Source: CAYINU01 sp964364855 (GTDB taxonomy: Bacteria; Margulisbacteria; Marinamargulisbacteria; CAYINU01). From it: DNA of 11,371 bases. Shown in pieces: positions 1-7,213 of this stretch (positions within the stretch are counted from its first letter, which is position 1; each line of letters opens with the position of its first letter). Position numbers and translations under genes: made by a program. A model generated the notes under the pieces. It searched no databases. It was not told the DNA's origin and was given only the letters and a program-made list of their open reading frames with translations. The stretch spans positions 1 through 11,371 of the forward strand of contig CAYINU010000063.1 in assembly GCA_964364855.1 (NCBI GenBank), read 5' to 3'.

Positions 1-1966
1 GCTGTGGCAAATCGTATTTGATCTTGGTGGTGCCGGATTTGTTGGAAATAAAGTCTGACACCATGCCGGATCCCAGCGGGCCTGGCCGATAGAGTGCCAA
101 CAGAGCGATGATGTCTTCAAATACTTGGGGTTTTAGGTCTCGGATCAGTTGGCGCATGCCTTGGCTTTCCAGCTGAAAAACGCCAAAGGTATGACCTTCG
201 CTGAGCATGGCATAGGTGGTTGTGTCATCGAGGGGCAAATTGTCTAGATCCAATAGGATCCCACGATTGGCCTGGATCAGGGCTACGGCTTCGGACATAA
301 CGGTGAGGTTGCGCAGGCCTAAAATATCCATTTTTAACAGACCCAATTTCTCCAGATCCGTCATCGAATACTGTGTCGCGGTTTGGCCTTCGTTTCGGAT
401 GAGGGGCACCAAAGTTTTGAGCGGCTCGCGGGAAATGACGATGCCCGCGGCGTGGGTGGACGTATGACGGGAAAAGCCTTCCAGCTGCGCGGCGGTGTCC
501 AACCAATTTTTGGTATCCGGATCATTTTGGTAGAGCTGCTTCAACTCTGCTACGGTCTCTATGGCCTCGGGGATACTGACGGGATTGGTGGGATTTGAGG
601 GAATGAGTTTGGCAATTTTATCGACGTCCTCTAGCGGGATATTCAATACCCGGCCCACATCGCGCACCACGGCGCGGGAGGCCATTGTTCCAAATGTCAC
701 GATTTGAGAGACATGATCTTCGCCATATTTGGAAATGATATAGTCGATGATTTCATTGCGGCGCTTGATGCAAAAGTCGATATCGATATCGGGCATCGAT
801 ATTCGCTCAGGATTCAAAAATCGCTCAAATAGCAGATTGTATTTCAGCGGATCGATGCGGGTGATATCCAGGGCATAGGCCACAATGGAGCCCGCTGCAG
901 ATCCCCGGCCGGGCCCCACGGGAATACCATTTCGGCGGGCAAAGGCCAGAAAATCGTAAATAATCAGAAAGTAAATGGCGTATTGCATCTTGTTGATGAT
1001 GCTGAGTTCGAATTCCGTTTGCGACTGGATGCGGTCCGTGACTTTCGGGTATTTGTGGCGCACACCCTCCCACACCAGCTGCTCCAGATACTGTTCGGGA
1101 GTCAGGCCATCCGGGCAATCAAAGGCGGGGAGGGTGACCTGCTCACTTTCCAATTTTACATCGCACTGCTCGGCAATTTTTAGCGTGTTTTCCAGGGCTT
1201 CGGGAACTTGGGAAAAAGCAGCAGCCATTTCCGCCGGTTGCCTAAAATACTGCTCGGGATTGTCATTGCGATTCCGGGTATCAGATTCCAGGGTGCGCCC
1301 GGTTTGGATACAAAATAAAATATTGCGCAGATTGGATTGGTCGGGCGTGAGATAATACACGTCGTTGGTGGCCACCAGAGGCAACTGCAAGGCATGCGCA
1401 ATTTCAATGGCGGTATCGGTCATCACCGATTCAAACGGCGAGCCTGTTTTTTGAAGCCCCACATAAAACCGACCGGGGTAAAGCGCGGCCAGTTTCTCGG
1501 CACAGGCTCTGGCTTCGGCAGGCTGATTTTGTCGGATTTCATTGGCGATGGGTCCTCGCGATCCGGGCGAGATCACGATCAATCCCTCGGTTTTGCCAGT
1601 CAACGTGGACCAGTCAATACGCGGCGTGTAATAAAATCCGTCCAGATTGGCGGTCGTGATCAACTGAATCAGATTTTGGTAACCCGTTTTATTTTGGCAT
1701 AAAAACACGAGGCGCTTCTGGGCCTTGTCTTTGCGGGAAATGTCGTCGACCAAAGCTAACTCGCAGCCAAGAATGGGGCGCAAGCCGGCCTTTTTGCATT
1801 CCAAATAAAACGTGACGGCACCGAACATGACGCCGTTGTCTGTCAAGGCCACAGCGTCCATGCCGGCGGCCTTTGCGGCATTAACCAAATCCGGTATTCG
1901 AATGGCACCATCGAGCAGGGAGTATTCGGAGTGACAGTGCAAATGCACAAAAGGGGAAGTGCTCAT
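1..1966 (-). CDS. dnaE: DNA polymerase III alpha subunit, 5' part (cut by left edge)
   Basis: Catalytic subunit of the replicative DNA polymerase. The first 655 codons are present and the remainder (palm end, fingers, beta-binding and OB regions) lies beyond the left edge. Residues 1 to about 270 form the PHP domain, opening with HLHCHSEYSLLDGA. The palm follows, with GPGRGSAAGS and the catalytic pair in PDIDIDF near residue 393. The third catalytic aspartate is D547 in LKMDILGLR. The last part reads RPGPLGSGMVSDF, typical of the family. The PHP active site looks degenerate: TDNG (42-45) where TDHG is usual, R85 where a His is usual, LQKTG (171-175) for the usual LQ-x-HG, and NDVYY (201-205) for NDVHY. 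ATG at 1966 is the only sensible start and has no Shine-Dalgarno, but a -10 element sits 6 bases upstream, suggesting a leaderless message. It is transcribed divergently from nusA. The product is certain; PHP inactivity is inferred. Confidence 0.97.
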   Translation of the reverse strand, partial: MSTSPFVHLHCHSEYSLLDGAIRIPDLVNAAKAAGMDAVALTDNGVMFGAVTFYLECKKAGLRPILGCELALVDDISRKDKAQKRLVFLCQNKTGYQNLIQLITTANLDGFYYTPRIDWSTLTGKTEGLIVISPGSRGPIANEIRQNQPAEARACAEKLAALYPGRFYVGLQKTGSPFESVMTDTAIEIAHALQLPLVATNDVYYLTPDQSNLRNILFCIQTGRTLESDTRNRNDNPEQYFRQPAEMAAAFSQVPEALENTLKIAEQCDVKLESEQVTLPAFDCPDGLTPEQYLEQLVWEGVRHKYPKVTDRIQSQTEFELSIINKMQYAIYFLIIYDFLAFARRNGIPVGPGRGSAAGSIVAYALDITRIDPLKYNLLFERFLNPERISMPDIDIDFCIKRRNEIIDYIISKYGEDHVSQIVTFGTMASRAVVRDVGRVLNIPLEDVDKIAKLIPSNPTNPVSIPEAIETVAELKQLYQNDPDTKNWLDTAAQLEGFSRHTSTHAAGIVISREPLKTLVPLIRNEGQTATQYSMTDLEKLGLLKMDILGLRNLTVMSEAVALIQANRGILLDLDNLPLDDTTTYAMLSEGHTFGVFQLESQGMRQLIRDLKPQVFEDIIALLALYRPGPLGSGMVSDFISNKSGTTKIKYDLPQ

Positions 1967-1972
1967 CAATTC

Positions 1973-2001
1973 ATATTAAAGACCAGACAGGGTAGTGCCA
2001 A
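1973..2001 (-). promoter_or_regulatory. Predicted dnaE promoter, leaderless configuration
   Basis: Reading the minus strand, TTGGCA (2001-1996, 5 of 6 to the sigma70-type -35) is followed by an exact 17-base spacer and TAATAT (1978-1973, 4 of 6 to the -10). Six bases later comes the dnaE ATG at 1966. A start 7 bases past the -10 would fall on the A of the ATG, so the mRNA would have no 5' leader. This agrees with the lack of a Shine-Dalgarno upstream of dnaE. The promoter is inferred from sequence only. Confidence 0.6.
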
Positions 2002-2004
2002 GGG

Positions 2005-2033
2005 TTGTCTAATGTCCGTCCCTATGCTAAGTT
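2005..2033 (+). promoter_or_regulatory. Candidate nusA operon promoter
   Basis: TTGTCT (2005-2010, 3 of 6 to the -35) is followed by 17 bases and TAAGTT (2028-2033). A TG one base upstream of the latter (2025-2026) makes an extended -10 of the form TGnTAnnnT. Transcription would begin near 2040 and give a leader of about 57 bases before the GTG start of nusA. The match is weaker than for the dnaE, fliH and lgt promoters. TATGCT at 2023-2028 is an alternative -10 but lacks a -35 at proper spacing. Its -35 lies three bases from the divergent dnaE -35 (1996-2001), so the two promoters are back to back. Confidence 0.35.
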
Positions 2034-2059
2034 TTTTCGCATAACAAATCGCACAGCGG

Positions 2060-2083
2060 GGTGGGTTATGCCCACCTTTTTTT
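2060..2083 (+). terminator. Intrinsic terminator/attenuator in the nusA leader
   Basis: GGTGGG (2060-2065) and CCCACC (2071-2076) form a perfect 6-bp stem with a TTATG loop. Seven T residues (2077-2083) follow directly, the standard intrinsic terminator form on the plus strand. G2058 and G2059 could add two G-U pairs with the first T residues. The hairpin sits between the predicted operon promoter and nusA, and no plus-strand gene ends just upstream. It therefore reads as a leader attenuator rather than the end of another gene. Its 3' arm can alternatively pair with GTGGG at 2084-2088, which overlaps the nusA Shine-Dalgarno. Confidence 0.65.
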
Positions 2084-2085
2084 GT

Positions 2086-2090
2086 GGGGG
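2086..2090 (+). promoter_or_regulatory. Shine-Dalgarno of nusA deciding the GTG start
   Basis: GGGGG lies 6 bases upstream of GTG at 2097 and can pair with the CCUCC of 16S rRNA with one G-U wobble. It supports 2097 rather than the upstream in-frame GTG at 2061, whose coding extension would run through the terminator hairpin and T-tract. Most other gene starts in this window lack any comparable motif at good spacing. Confidence 0.6.
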
Positions 2091-2096
2091 ACTAAC

Positions 2097-3245
2097 GTGA
2101 TTATTATTGACAACTACGCTCAGGTAACGGCCCAAATCGAAAGCGAACGGGGCGTGACCAAAGAAGAAATTACCGATGCTATTGAACAAGCGTTGGTATC
2201 GGCATGCCGTAAAAAAACATCCGAAGAAGCCAACATTCGGGCTCATTTGGATACGGAAACCGGCCAGGTCAAGCTTTATCACAGCCGCACGGTTGTAGAT
2301 AAGAAGGCTGAAGATCCGCACATGGAAATTTCCAAGGCGGACGCCAGAAAAATCAATCCCAAGGCCAAGGTTGGCGATGAGGTCGAAACCGAATTTGAGG
2401 TTGAAGATTTTGGGCGTATTGCTGCACAAACCGCCCGCCAGGTTATTGTTCAGCGAATTCGGGAGGCAGAAAAACGTTCCGTTTACGACGAGTTCGAAGA
2501 CAAAATCGGCCAAATCATGACCGGTACTGTTCAACGCGTAGAAAACCGAAATTACCTCATCAACTTGGGCCGGATTGAAGCCCTGCTGCGTCCCCGCGAT
2601 CAGATCGTAGGCGAAGTGTTTGTTGTTAAGGAGAAGGTCCGTATTTTTGTGGTGGGTGTGGAACGCACGACCCGCGGCCCTATGATCCACATCTCGCGCT
2701 CTAATCCGGGTTTGTTAAAACGCCTATTCGAATTGGAAATCCCCGAAATCCAAGATGGGGTTATCGAAATCAAAAGTGTGGCTCGTGAGGCCGGAAAGCG
2801 CTCCAAGGTGGCAGTGCAATCCCACAATCCTTCCATCGGTGCTGTGGGGACCTGTGTCGGTCATATGGGGGGGCGTATCCAATCCATTATCAAGGAACTG
2901 GGTAACGAAAAAATCGACATTCTCGAATGGGACGAGCAACCCCGTAACTTTATTGCCAATTCCCTAAAACCGGCCAAAATTTCTCAGGTCATCATTACGG
3001 ACGAGGATGAAAAGTCGGCTGTTGTGGTTGTGCCGAAAGATCAATTGTCTTTGGCTATCGGCGGTGGCGGGATCAATGTCCGCTTGGCCGTAAAGCTCAC
3101 CGGGTGGAAAATCGATATTTTGGGCGAAGACGAATACCGGGAACGTTCCGGCGATATCAAGGCTCCCGTGCCGCAACTGTCTTTGGCCGAAAAGCTCAAA
3201 TTGGCAAAGGCAGAGCTCGAAAAGGAGTCTGAACCCACGGTATGA
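2097..3245 (+). CDS. nusA: Transcription termination/antitermination factor NusA
   Basis: NusA binds RNA polymerase near the RNA exit channel and modulates pausing, intrinsic termination and antitermination. The protein is 382 residues from GTG 2097. The N-terminal RNA-polymerase-binding domain spans about 1-130, an S1 domain about 137-200 and two KH domains about 230-345. Family landmarks include FELEIPEIQDGVIEIKSVAR, EKIDILEW, DQLSLAIG and KLTGWKIDI. It lacks the C-terminal acidic repeats found in E. coli NusA and ends about 40 residues after KH2. Both KH loops are unusual: GHMG (255-258) and GGGG (322-325), where the GxxG of this family usually carries Lys or Arg. The DPVG just before KH1 is replaced by IGAVG. 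It is the first gene of the operon, with a possible terminator in its leader, and overlaps infB by ATGA. rimP, the usual upstream neighbour, is absent here. Confidence 0.97.
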   Translation: MIIIDNYAQVTAQIESERGVTKEEITDAIEQALVSACRKKTSEEANIRAHLDTETGQVKLYHSRTVVDKKAEDPHMEISKADARKINPKAKVGDEVETEFEVEDFGRIAAQTARQVIVQRIREAEKRSVYDEFEDKIGQIMTGTVQRVENRNYLINLGRIEALLRPRDQIVGEVFVVKEKVRIFVVGVERTTRGPMIHISRSNPGLLKRLFELEIPEIQDGVIEIKSVAREAGKRSKVAVQSHNPSIGAVGTCVGHMGGRIQSIIKELGNEKIDILEWDEQPRNFIANSLKPAKISQVIITDEDEKSAVVVVPKDQLSLAIGGGGINVRLAVKLTGWKIDILGEDEYRERSGDIKAPVPQLSLAEKLKLAKAELEKESEPTV

Positions 3246-5197
3246 AAATCAAGGACCTTGCAGATGAGCTGGGGAAACCGGTTAAGGATCTTATTCGCCT
3301 TTTAGAAGAAGTGGGCATCAAGGTGAAATCCCCGATGACCAAGCTTGACGATGAGACCGTTTCTGCTGTCCGTGACCTATTTAAAGACGATGCTCCTGCT
3401 GCGGAGGCCGAGCCTGCCGCAGAAGGTAGCAAGGTCGTTATTGATCAGGATGGTATTAATCTTAAAGATCTCGCCAGCAAGCTTAATATCCCGCTGTCAG
3501 ACATAATGCGTGCTGTGTTGCAAAAAGGCATGGCGTTGAATCTTAATTCAAACGTGGACGCGGAAGTGGCAACCGAATTGGCTGCTCACCTTGGCATTGA
3601 ACTGGAAATGGGCAAAGCCCCCCAGAAGAAAGCCCATATCCGCCAACGCTTGGAAAAAATCGAAGAGACCGAGATGGAGTCCATCGCGTCTTTGCAGGAC
3701 CGGCCACCCGTGATCACCATTATGGGTCACGTTGACCATGGCAAAACCCAACTGTTGGATACGATCCGAAAAACCAATGTGATTGCCAAAGAAGCCGGGG
3801 GTATTACCCAACATATTGGGGCCTATCAAGTCGTATTTCATAGCCGGAAATTGACCTTTCTGGATACGCCGGGCCACGCGGCGTTTACGGCCCTGCGCGC
3901 CAGAGGGGCTCAGGTCACCGATATCGTCATCTTGGTCGTAGCGGCCGACGAGGGCACGAAGCCCCAAACCGTCGAAGCCCTGGATCACGCAAAGGCGGCT
4001 GGAGTCCCCATTATTGTTGCAGTTAACAAAATGGATAAGCCTGATGCCGATCTCGACCGAGTGAAGCAGCAATTGGCCGAGCAGGACTTGGTGGCCGAAG
4101 ATTGGGGTGGGAAAACCGTTGTGGTTCCCATCTCTGCCAAAACAGGCCAGGGCATTCCTGAGCTTTTGGATATGATTTTATTGACAGCCGATATGCTGGA
4201 GCTCAAAGCCAACCCTGACACCTTTGCCCAGGCTGTGGTGATTGAGTCGCGCCTTTCTCGGCGCAAAGGACCCGTGGCCACGGTTATCGTTAAAACGGGT
4301 ACGTTGCGCGTGGGAGATCTTTTTGCCGTGGGAACCATATCCGGACGTGTACGGGCTATGCTTAATGACCTGGGCGTGCCGGTGACAATTGTTGGCCCAG
4401 GTACTCCGACCGAGATTTTAGGCTTGGCCGAGGTTCCGCATCCCGGTGATTTTTTGGAAGTTGTTGATTCGGAAAAATCACTCAAAACGGTGGTCGAGGC
4501 CCACAAAAATGCAGCTGATCGGTCCCACCGGATGGTTAAAAATATTTCCTTGGAGAGTCTGTCTCAAAGTATCCACGACGGACAGGTGCGTCGCTTAAAC
4601 CTCATCGTAAAAGCAGACGTGAATGGGTCATTGGAAGCGGTTTTGGAGTCCATCAAGCAAATTCCAACCCACGACATCCAGATCAATGTGCTGCATGCGG
4701 CGACAGGACCTGTTATCGAAAATGATGTTGTTTTAGCCCGAGCATCCGAGGCCATTATCATTGGGTTTGGCGTGGCTGTAAACGCCGATGCGCAGCGCTT
4801 GGCCGAGGACGAAGCCATCGAAGTGAAGACCTACACCATTATTTATCAGATCGTAGACGACATCGAAAAAGTGTTGGTGGGGATGTTTAAAGCCGAGTAC
4901 GAAGATGTCGAAGTGGGTCAAGTTGAGGTCAGGCAGCTCTATCATTTTTCTAAGGTCGGTACTATTTTGGGTAGCTATGTATTGTCCGGGCGGGTGAAAC
5001 GCGGTGATAGCGTGCAGGTGATGCGCGGTAAAAATGTCCTTGGCGACACCAAAGTCGAGACGTTGAAACGCTTCAAAGAAGACGTCAAAGAGGTCACACA
5101 TGGCTACGAGTGCGGTGTGGTGCTGGCTGACCCCCTAGTCGTGGAAGTGGGCGACCGGCTCATCTTAATGGAACGGCGCGAAAAGCGCCGCAAGTAG
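3242..5197 (+). CDS. infB: Translation initiation factor IF-2
   Basis: This GTPase brings initiator tRNA to the 30S subunit and promotes subunit joining. The protein has 651 residues, at the short end for the family, because the variable linker between the N-terminal domains and the GTPase is brief. Two IF2_N modules occupy about 1-48 and 68-118, separated by a short Ala/Glu-rich stretch. The G domain shows G1 GHVDHGKT (162-169), G2 within AGGITQHIGAY, G3 DTPGH (208-212), G4 NKMD (262-265) and G5 SAK (298-300). Beta-barrel domain II, domain III (VKADVNGSLEAVLE) and the C-terminal tRNA-binding domain (ending EVGDRLILMERRE) follow intact. The start ATG overlaps the nusA stop (ATGA), indicating translational coupling. 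A GGAG lies 14 bases upstream, too far for normal spacing. No ylxR-like gene lies between nusA and infB. Confidence 0.98.
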   Translation: MKIKDLADELGKPVKDLIRLLEEVGIKVKSPMTKLDDETVSAVRDLFKDDAPAAEAEPAAEGSKVVIDQDGINLKDLASKLNIPLSDIMRAVLQKGMALNLNSNVDAEVATELAAHLGIELEMGKAPQKKAHIRQRLEKIEETEMESIASLQDRPPVITIMGHVDHGKTQLLDTIRKTNVIAKEAGGITQHIGAYQVVFHSRKLTFLDTPGHAAFTALRARGAQVTDIVILVVAADEGTKPQTVEALDHAKAAGVPIIVAVNKMDKPDADLDRVKQQLAEQDLVAEDWGGKTVVVPISAKTGQGIPELLDMILLTADMLELKANPDTFAQAVVIESRLSRRKGPVATVIVKTGTLRVGDLFAVGTISGRVRAMLNDLGVPVTIVGPGTPTEILGLAEVPHPGDFLEVVDSEKSLKTVVEAHKNAADRSHRMVKNISLESLSQSIHDGQVRRLNLIVKADVNGSLEAVLESIKQIPTHDIQINVLHAATGPVIENDVVLARASEAIIIGFGVAVNADAQRLAEDEAIEVKTYTIIYQIVDDIEKVLVGMFKAEYEDVEVGQVEVRQLYHFSKVGTILGSYVLSGRVKRGDSVQVMRGKNVLGDTKVETLKRFKEDVKEVTHGYECGVVLADPLVVEVGDRLILMERREKRRK

Positions 5198-5203
5198 TCT
5201 GGC

Positions 5204-5569
5204 ATGTCACGCCTGGAGAAAATTGCGGCACAGATCCGGCGGGAAGTCGCAGAGGTGCTGTTGCGGGATATCCGGGATGAACGGATCGGCTTTATGAGCT
5301 TGACCACCGTAGAAGTCTCCAAAGACCTGCGCTATGCAACGATTTATTATTCTCAGTTGGGCTCAGATGCCCAGAAAAAGCAAACGGCCCGCGCCCTCAA
5401 TTACGCGGCACCCTATATTCGCAACAAGATCAAAAAACATTTTTATATGAAAAGCATGCCCGAGCTGCGTTTCCAGTTTGACGAGTCGGTAGAGCGAGGC
5501 TCTCGTATTGTAGGCAAACTCAATCGGCTATTTACCGATGAACCACCCAGCGATCCGGACAACGTTTGA
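5204..5569 (+). CDS. rbfA: 30S ribosome-binding factor RbfA
   Basis: RbfA is a small KH-like protein that helps mature the 5' end of 16S rRNA and the 30S subunit. Its 121 residues match the usual length. The opening MSRLEKIAAQIRREVAEVLL, the central VEVSKDLRYATIYYS and the C-terminal PELRFQFDESVERGSRI are family signatures. It starts 6 bases after the infB stop without a clear Shine-Dalgarno. Its last 32 bases overlap the start of nrnA in another frame, so translation of the two is probably coupled. The position directly after infB is the common bacterial arrangement. Confidence 0.95.
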   Translation: MSRLEKIAAQIRREVAEVLLRDIRDERIGFMSLTTVEVSKDLRYATIYYSQLGSDAQKKQTARALNYAAPYIRNKIKKHFYMKSMPELRFQFDESVERGSRIVGKLNRLFTDEPPSDPDNV

Positions 5570-6494
5570 ACCGGTAGAGTCGGCGTTACGCCAGGCCAGA
5601 CATGTGCTGGTTGTCGTTCACGAGGATCCTGACGTCGATGCGGCGGGGTCGGCGTTGGCGTTTTCCATGGTTTTGGCGGGTCGCGGTATTCAGTCGACGG
5701 TTTGGTTGCCGGATGCCCAGGCGGGTAGCCTGGGATTTTTGCCCGGTTTTGACTGTGTGGCAGGGCAACAGCCTCAAGCCACCTTTGATCTGGTCGCGTT
5801 TTTGGATTGTGCGGAATGGGCCCGCACCCCCGGCCACGCCTTTATTCACGAGCTGAAGTTGCCCATTTTAAACATCGACCACCATCCGGACAATTCGGCC
5901 TTTGGCCATTTCAATTGGATTTTGCCTCAGTTGTCCAGTACCGGAGAGATGTTGTACCAGTGGCTGGCTGCCTCCGGCGATGCGATATCCGCCGATATCG
6001 CAACCTGTTTATTGGCTGCCATTTCATTTGATACCGGACGGTTTTTATATTCCAATACGACGGCCGATACCTTGGCCGCAGCAGCAGATCTGATGTCCCG
6101 AGGCGCTGACCACGCTCGCATTATGGAAGGATTGTATGAGCAAAAACCAATTGAGGCCTTAAATTGGATCAAGGTGGGCCTGGACCATTTGGTAGTGGAT
6201 TGGTCGCTCAAGTATGCGTACACGGTACTGCCCGGATGTCCGGCCTCGATGGGACGGGATGTCATTGATTTTGTTCGCACGTTGACCGGTATCGAAGTGT
6301 TTTTGGTTTTCCGCGAGAATGATGGAAAAATCAAGGTCAATGTACGGTCAAAATCCATTGTGGACGTCAGTGCGTTTGCCCACCAATTCGGTGGTGGTGG
6401 CCATGTGCGGGCTTCCGGGATATCCCTTTCAGGCGATCTGGGCCAATCCGTGGCTACCGTGATCGGTGCGCTGAGGCGGTATTTGCAGCCATGA
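5538..6494 (+). CDS. nrnA: DHH/DHHA1 phosphoesterase, NrnA-type oligoribonuclease / pAp phosphatase
   Basis: A DHH-family phosphoesterase of 318 residues. Members next to rbfA typically degrade nanoRNAs and/or dephosphorylate pAp. All metal-binding motifs are visible: HEDPDVDAAGS (H28, D32, D34), D90 in FLDCAEWART, the signature NIDHHPDN (D114, H115, H116) and D165 in SFDTGRFLYSNTT. The C-terminal DHHA1 domain carries the substrate-binding GGGGH (285-289). An alternative role as a c-di-AMP/pGpA hydrolase is possible because this subfamily shares motifs, so the exact substrate is inferred. ATG 5538 lies 32 bases inside rbfA and leaves the usual short helix before motif I. The stop overlaps the truB start as ATGA. 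Confidence 0.9.
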   Translation: MNHPAIRTTFEPVESALRQARHVLVVVHEDPDVDAAGSALAFSMVLAGRGIQSTVWLPDAQAGSLGFLPGFDCVAGQQPQATFDLVAFLDCAEWARTPGHAFIHELKLPILNIDHHPDNSAFGHFNWILPQLSSTGEMLYQWLAASGDAISADIATCLLAAISFDTGRFLYSNTTADTLAAAADLMSRGADHARIMEGLYEQKPIEALNWIKVGLDHLVVDWSLKYAYTVLPGCPASMGRDVIDFVRTLTGIEVFLVFRENDGKIKVNVRSKSIVDVSAFAHQFGGGGHVRASGISLSGDLGQSVATVIGALRRYLQP

Positions 6495-7213
6495 CCTCCG
6501 GTTTTTTGGCGGTGGACAAGCCATTGGGATGGTCGTCCTTTCAGGTAGTGGGGCATCTCCGCAAAGTCACGGGGGTTAAAAAAATCGGCCATGCGGGGAC
6601 GCTGGATCCGTTTGCAACGGGGCTTTTGATTGTGGCCATCGGCCGCGAATACACCCGACAAATAGACCGGTTTATGACGGCACCCAAGACCTATCATGTG
6701 CAATTTGTTTGTGGGATCGACACCGATTCCGGAGACTGTGAGGGTGTGGTGAAAGCGGTGCAGACACCTCATGTTTTTGAATCCCGGATTCGAGAGGTCA
6801 TCGAAGGGTCCTGCGGCACGCAGTTGCAAAAGCCGCCGCTTTTTTCGGCCAAAAAAGTGGACGGAAAACGTGCTTATGAGATCGCGCGGGTAGGCGGAGC
6901 AGTCGAGCTGGAGCCTGTCGAAATTACGATTTACGATGCGACGTTGGATCACATTCATTGGACTCCGTTTCCCCTGGTCAGTGCGACGGTGCGGTGCTCA
7001 AAGGGAACTTATATCCGTCAGCTGGTCAAAGACTGGGGCCGAGCGCTGGGTTGCGGCGCTTATGCCAAAGACCTTCAACGCAGTCGGATTGGAGGCGTTG
7101 ATATCGACTTGGCTTTGCCGGCAGATCGATGGACGCTGCCTGATATATTCGCTAACCTTTACACCCATGACGGTACCGATCAGTTTAAGCGGATTGCCAT
7201 CCACGCCCGTTGA
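6491..7213 (+). CDS. truB: tRNA pseudouridine(55) synthase TruB
   Basis: TruB isomerises U55 in the T-loop of tRNAs and also acts as a tRNA chaperone. The start MTSGFLAVDKPLGWSSF and the catalytic GHAGTLDPFATGLL (nucleophile D39) are diagnostic. Y69 in KTYHV and the KGTYIRQL motif near 171-178 are the other conserved active-site elements. At 240 residues it is shorter than the roughly 300-residue E. coli enzyme and lacks most of the C-terminal PUA-like extension. It starts within the nrnA stop (ATGA), and its last 47 bases are shared with the start of ribF in another frame. No frameshift is needed to explain the short end, because the stop follows the natural end of the catalytic domain. Confidence 0.95.
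   Translation: MTSGFLAVDKPLGWSSFQVVGHLRKVTGVKKIGHAGTLDPFATGLLIVAIGREYTRQIDRFMTAPKTYHVQFVCGIDTDSGDCEGVVKAVQTPHVFESRIREVIEGSCGTQLQKPPLFSAKKVDGKRAYEIARVGGAVELEPVEITIYDATLDHIHWTPFPLVSATVRCSKGTYIRQLVKDWGRALGCGAYAKDLQRSRIGGVDIDLALPADRWTLPDIFANLYTHDGTDQFKRIAIHAR

Noticed and set aside
2023..2043. TATGC...GCATA inverted repeat as an operator near the nusA promoter
   Set aside because: Five-base arms with an 11-base gap are expected by chance, and the arms coincide with promoter-like sequence.
2061..2096. Longer NusA from in-frame GTG 2061
   Set aside because: The extra 12 residues are encoded by the terminator hairpin and T-tract, there is no ribosome site before 2061, and NusA homology begins at the GTG 2097 start with its GGGGG motif.
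2022..2690. 222-residue minus-strand open frame opposite nusA
   Set aside because: No recognisable motif, spans the nusA control region and the nusA 5' half, and is a typical antisense shadow.
3548..4506. Two overlapping minus-strand frames of about 174 residues opposite infB
   Set aside because: They lie over the conserved G-domain of IF-2, are low-complexity, and have no ribosome site or promoter.
5625..5655. PDVDAAGS in NrnA instead of PDGDAxGS as a broken active site
   Set aside because: The middle residue of D-x-D varies in the DHH family; both aspartates and every other metal-binding motif are present.
5927..6958. 343-residue open frame on the minus strand opposite nrnA and truB
   Set aside because: It is antisense to two well-recognised genes, its protein shows no family motif, and its length is explained by codon bias of the opposite strand.
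6936..7166. 77-residue N-terminal extension of RibF reaching back into truB
   Set aside because: It is an out-of-frame reading of the conserved TruB C-terminal region, and RibF similarity starts only around 7220; ATG 7167 is the natural start.
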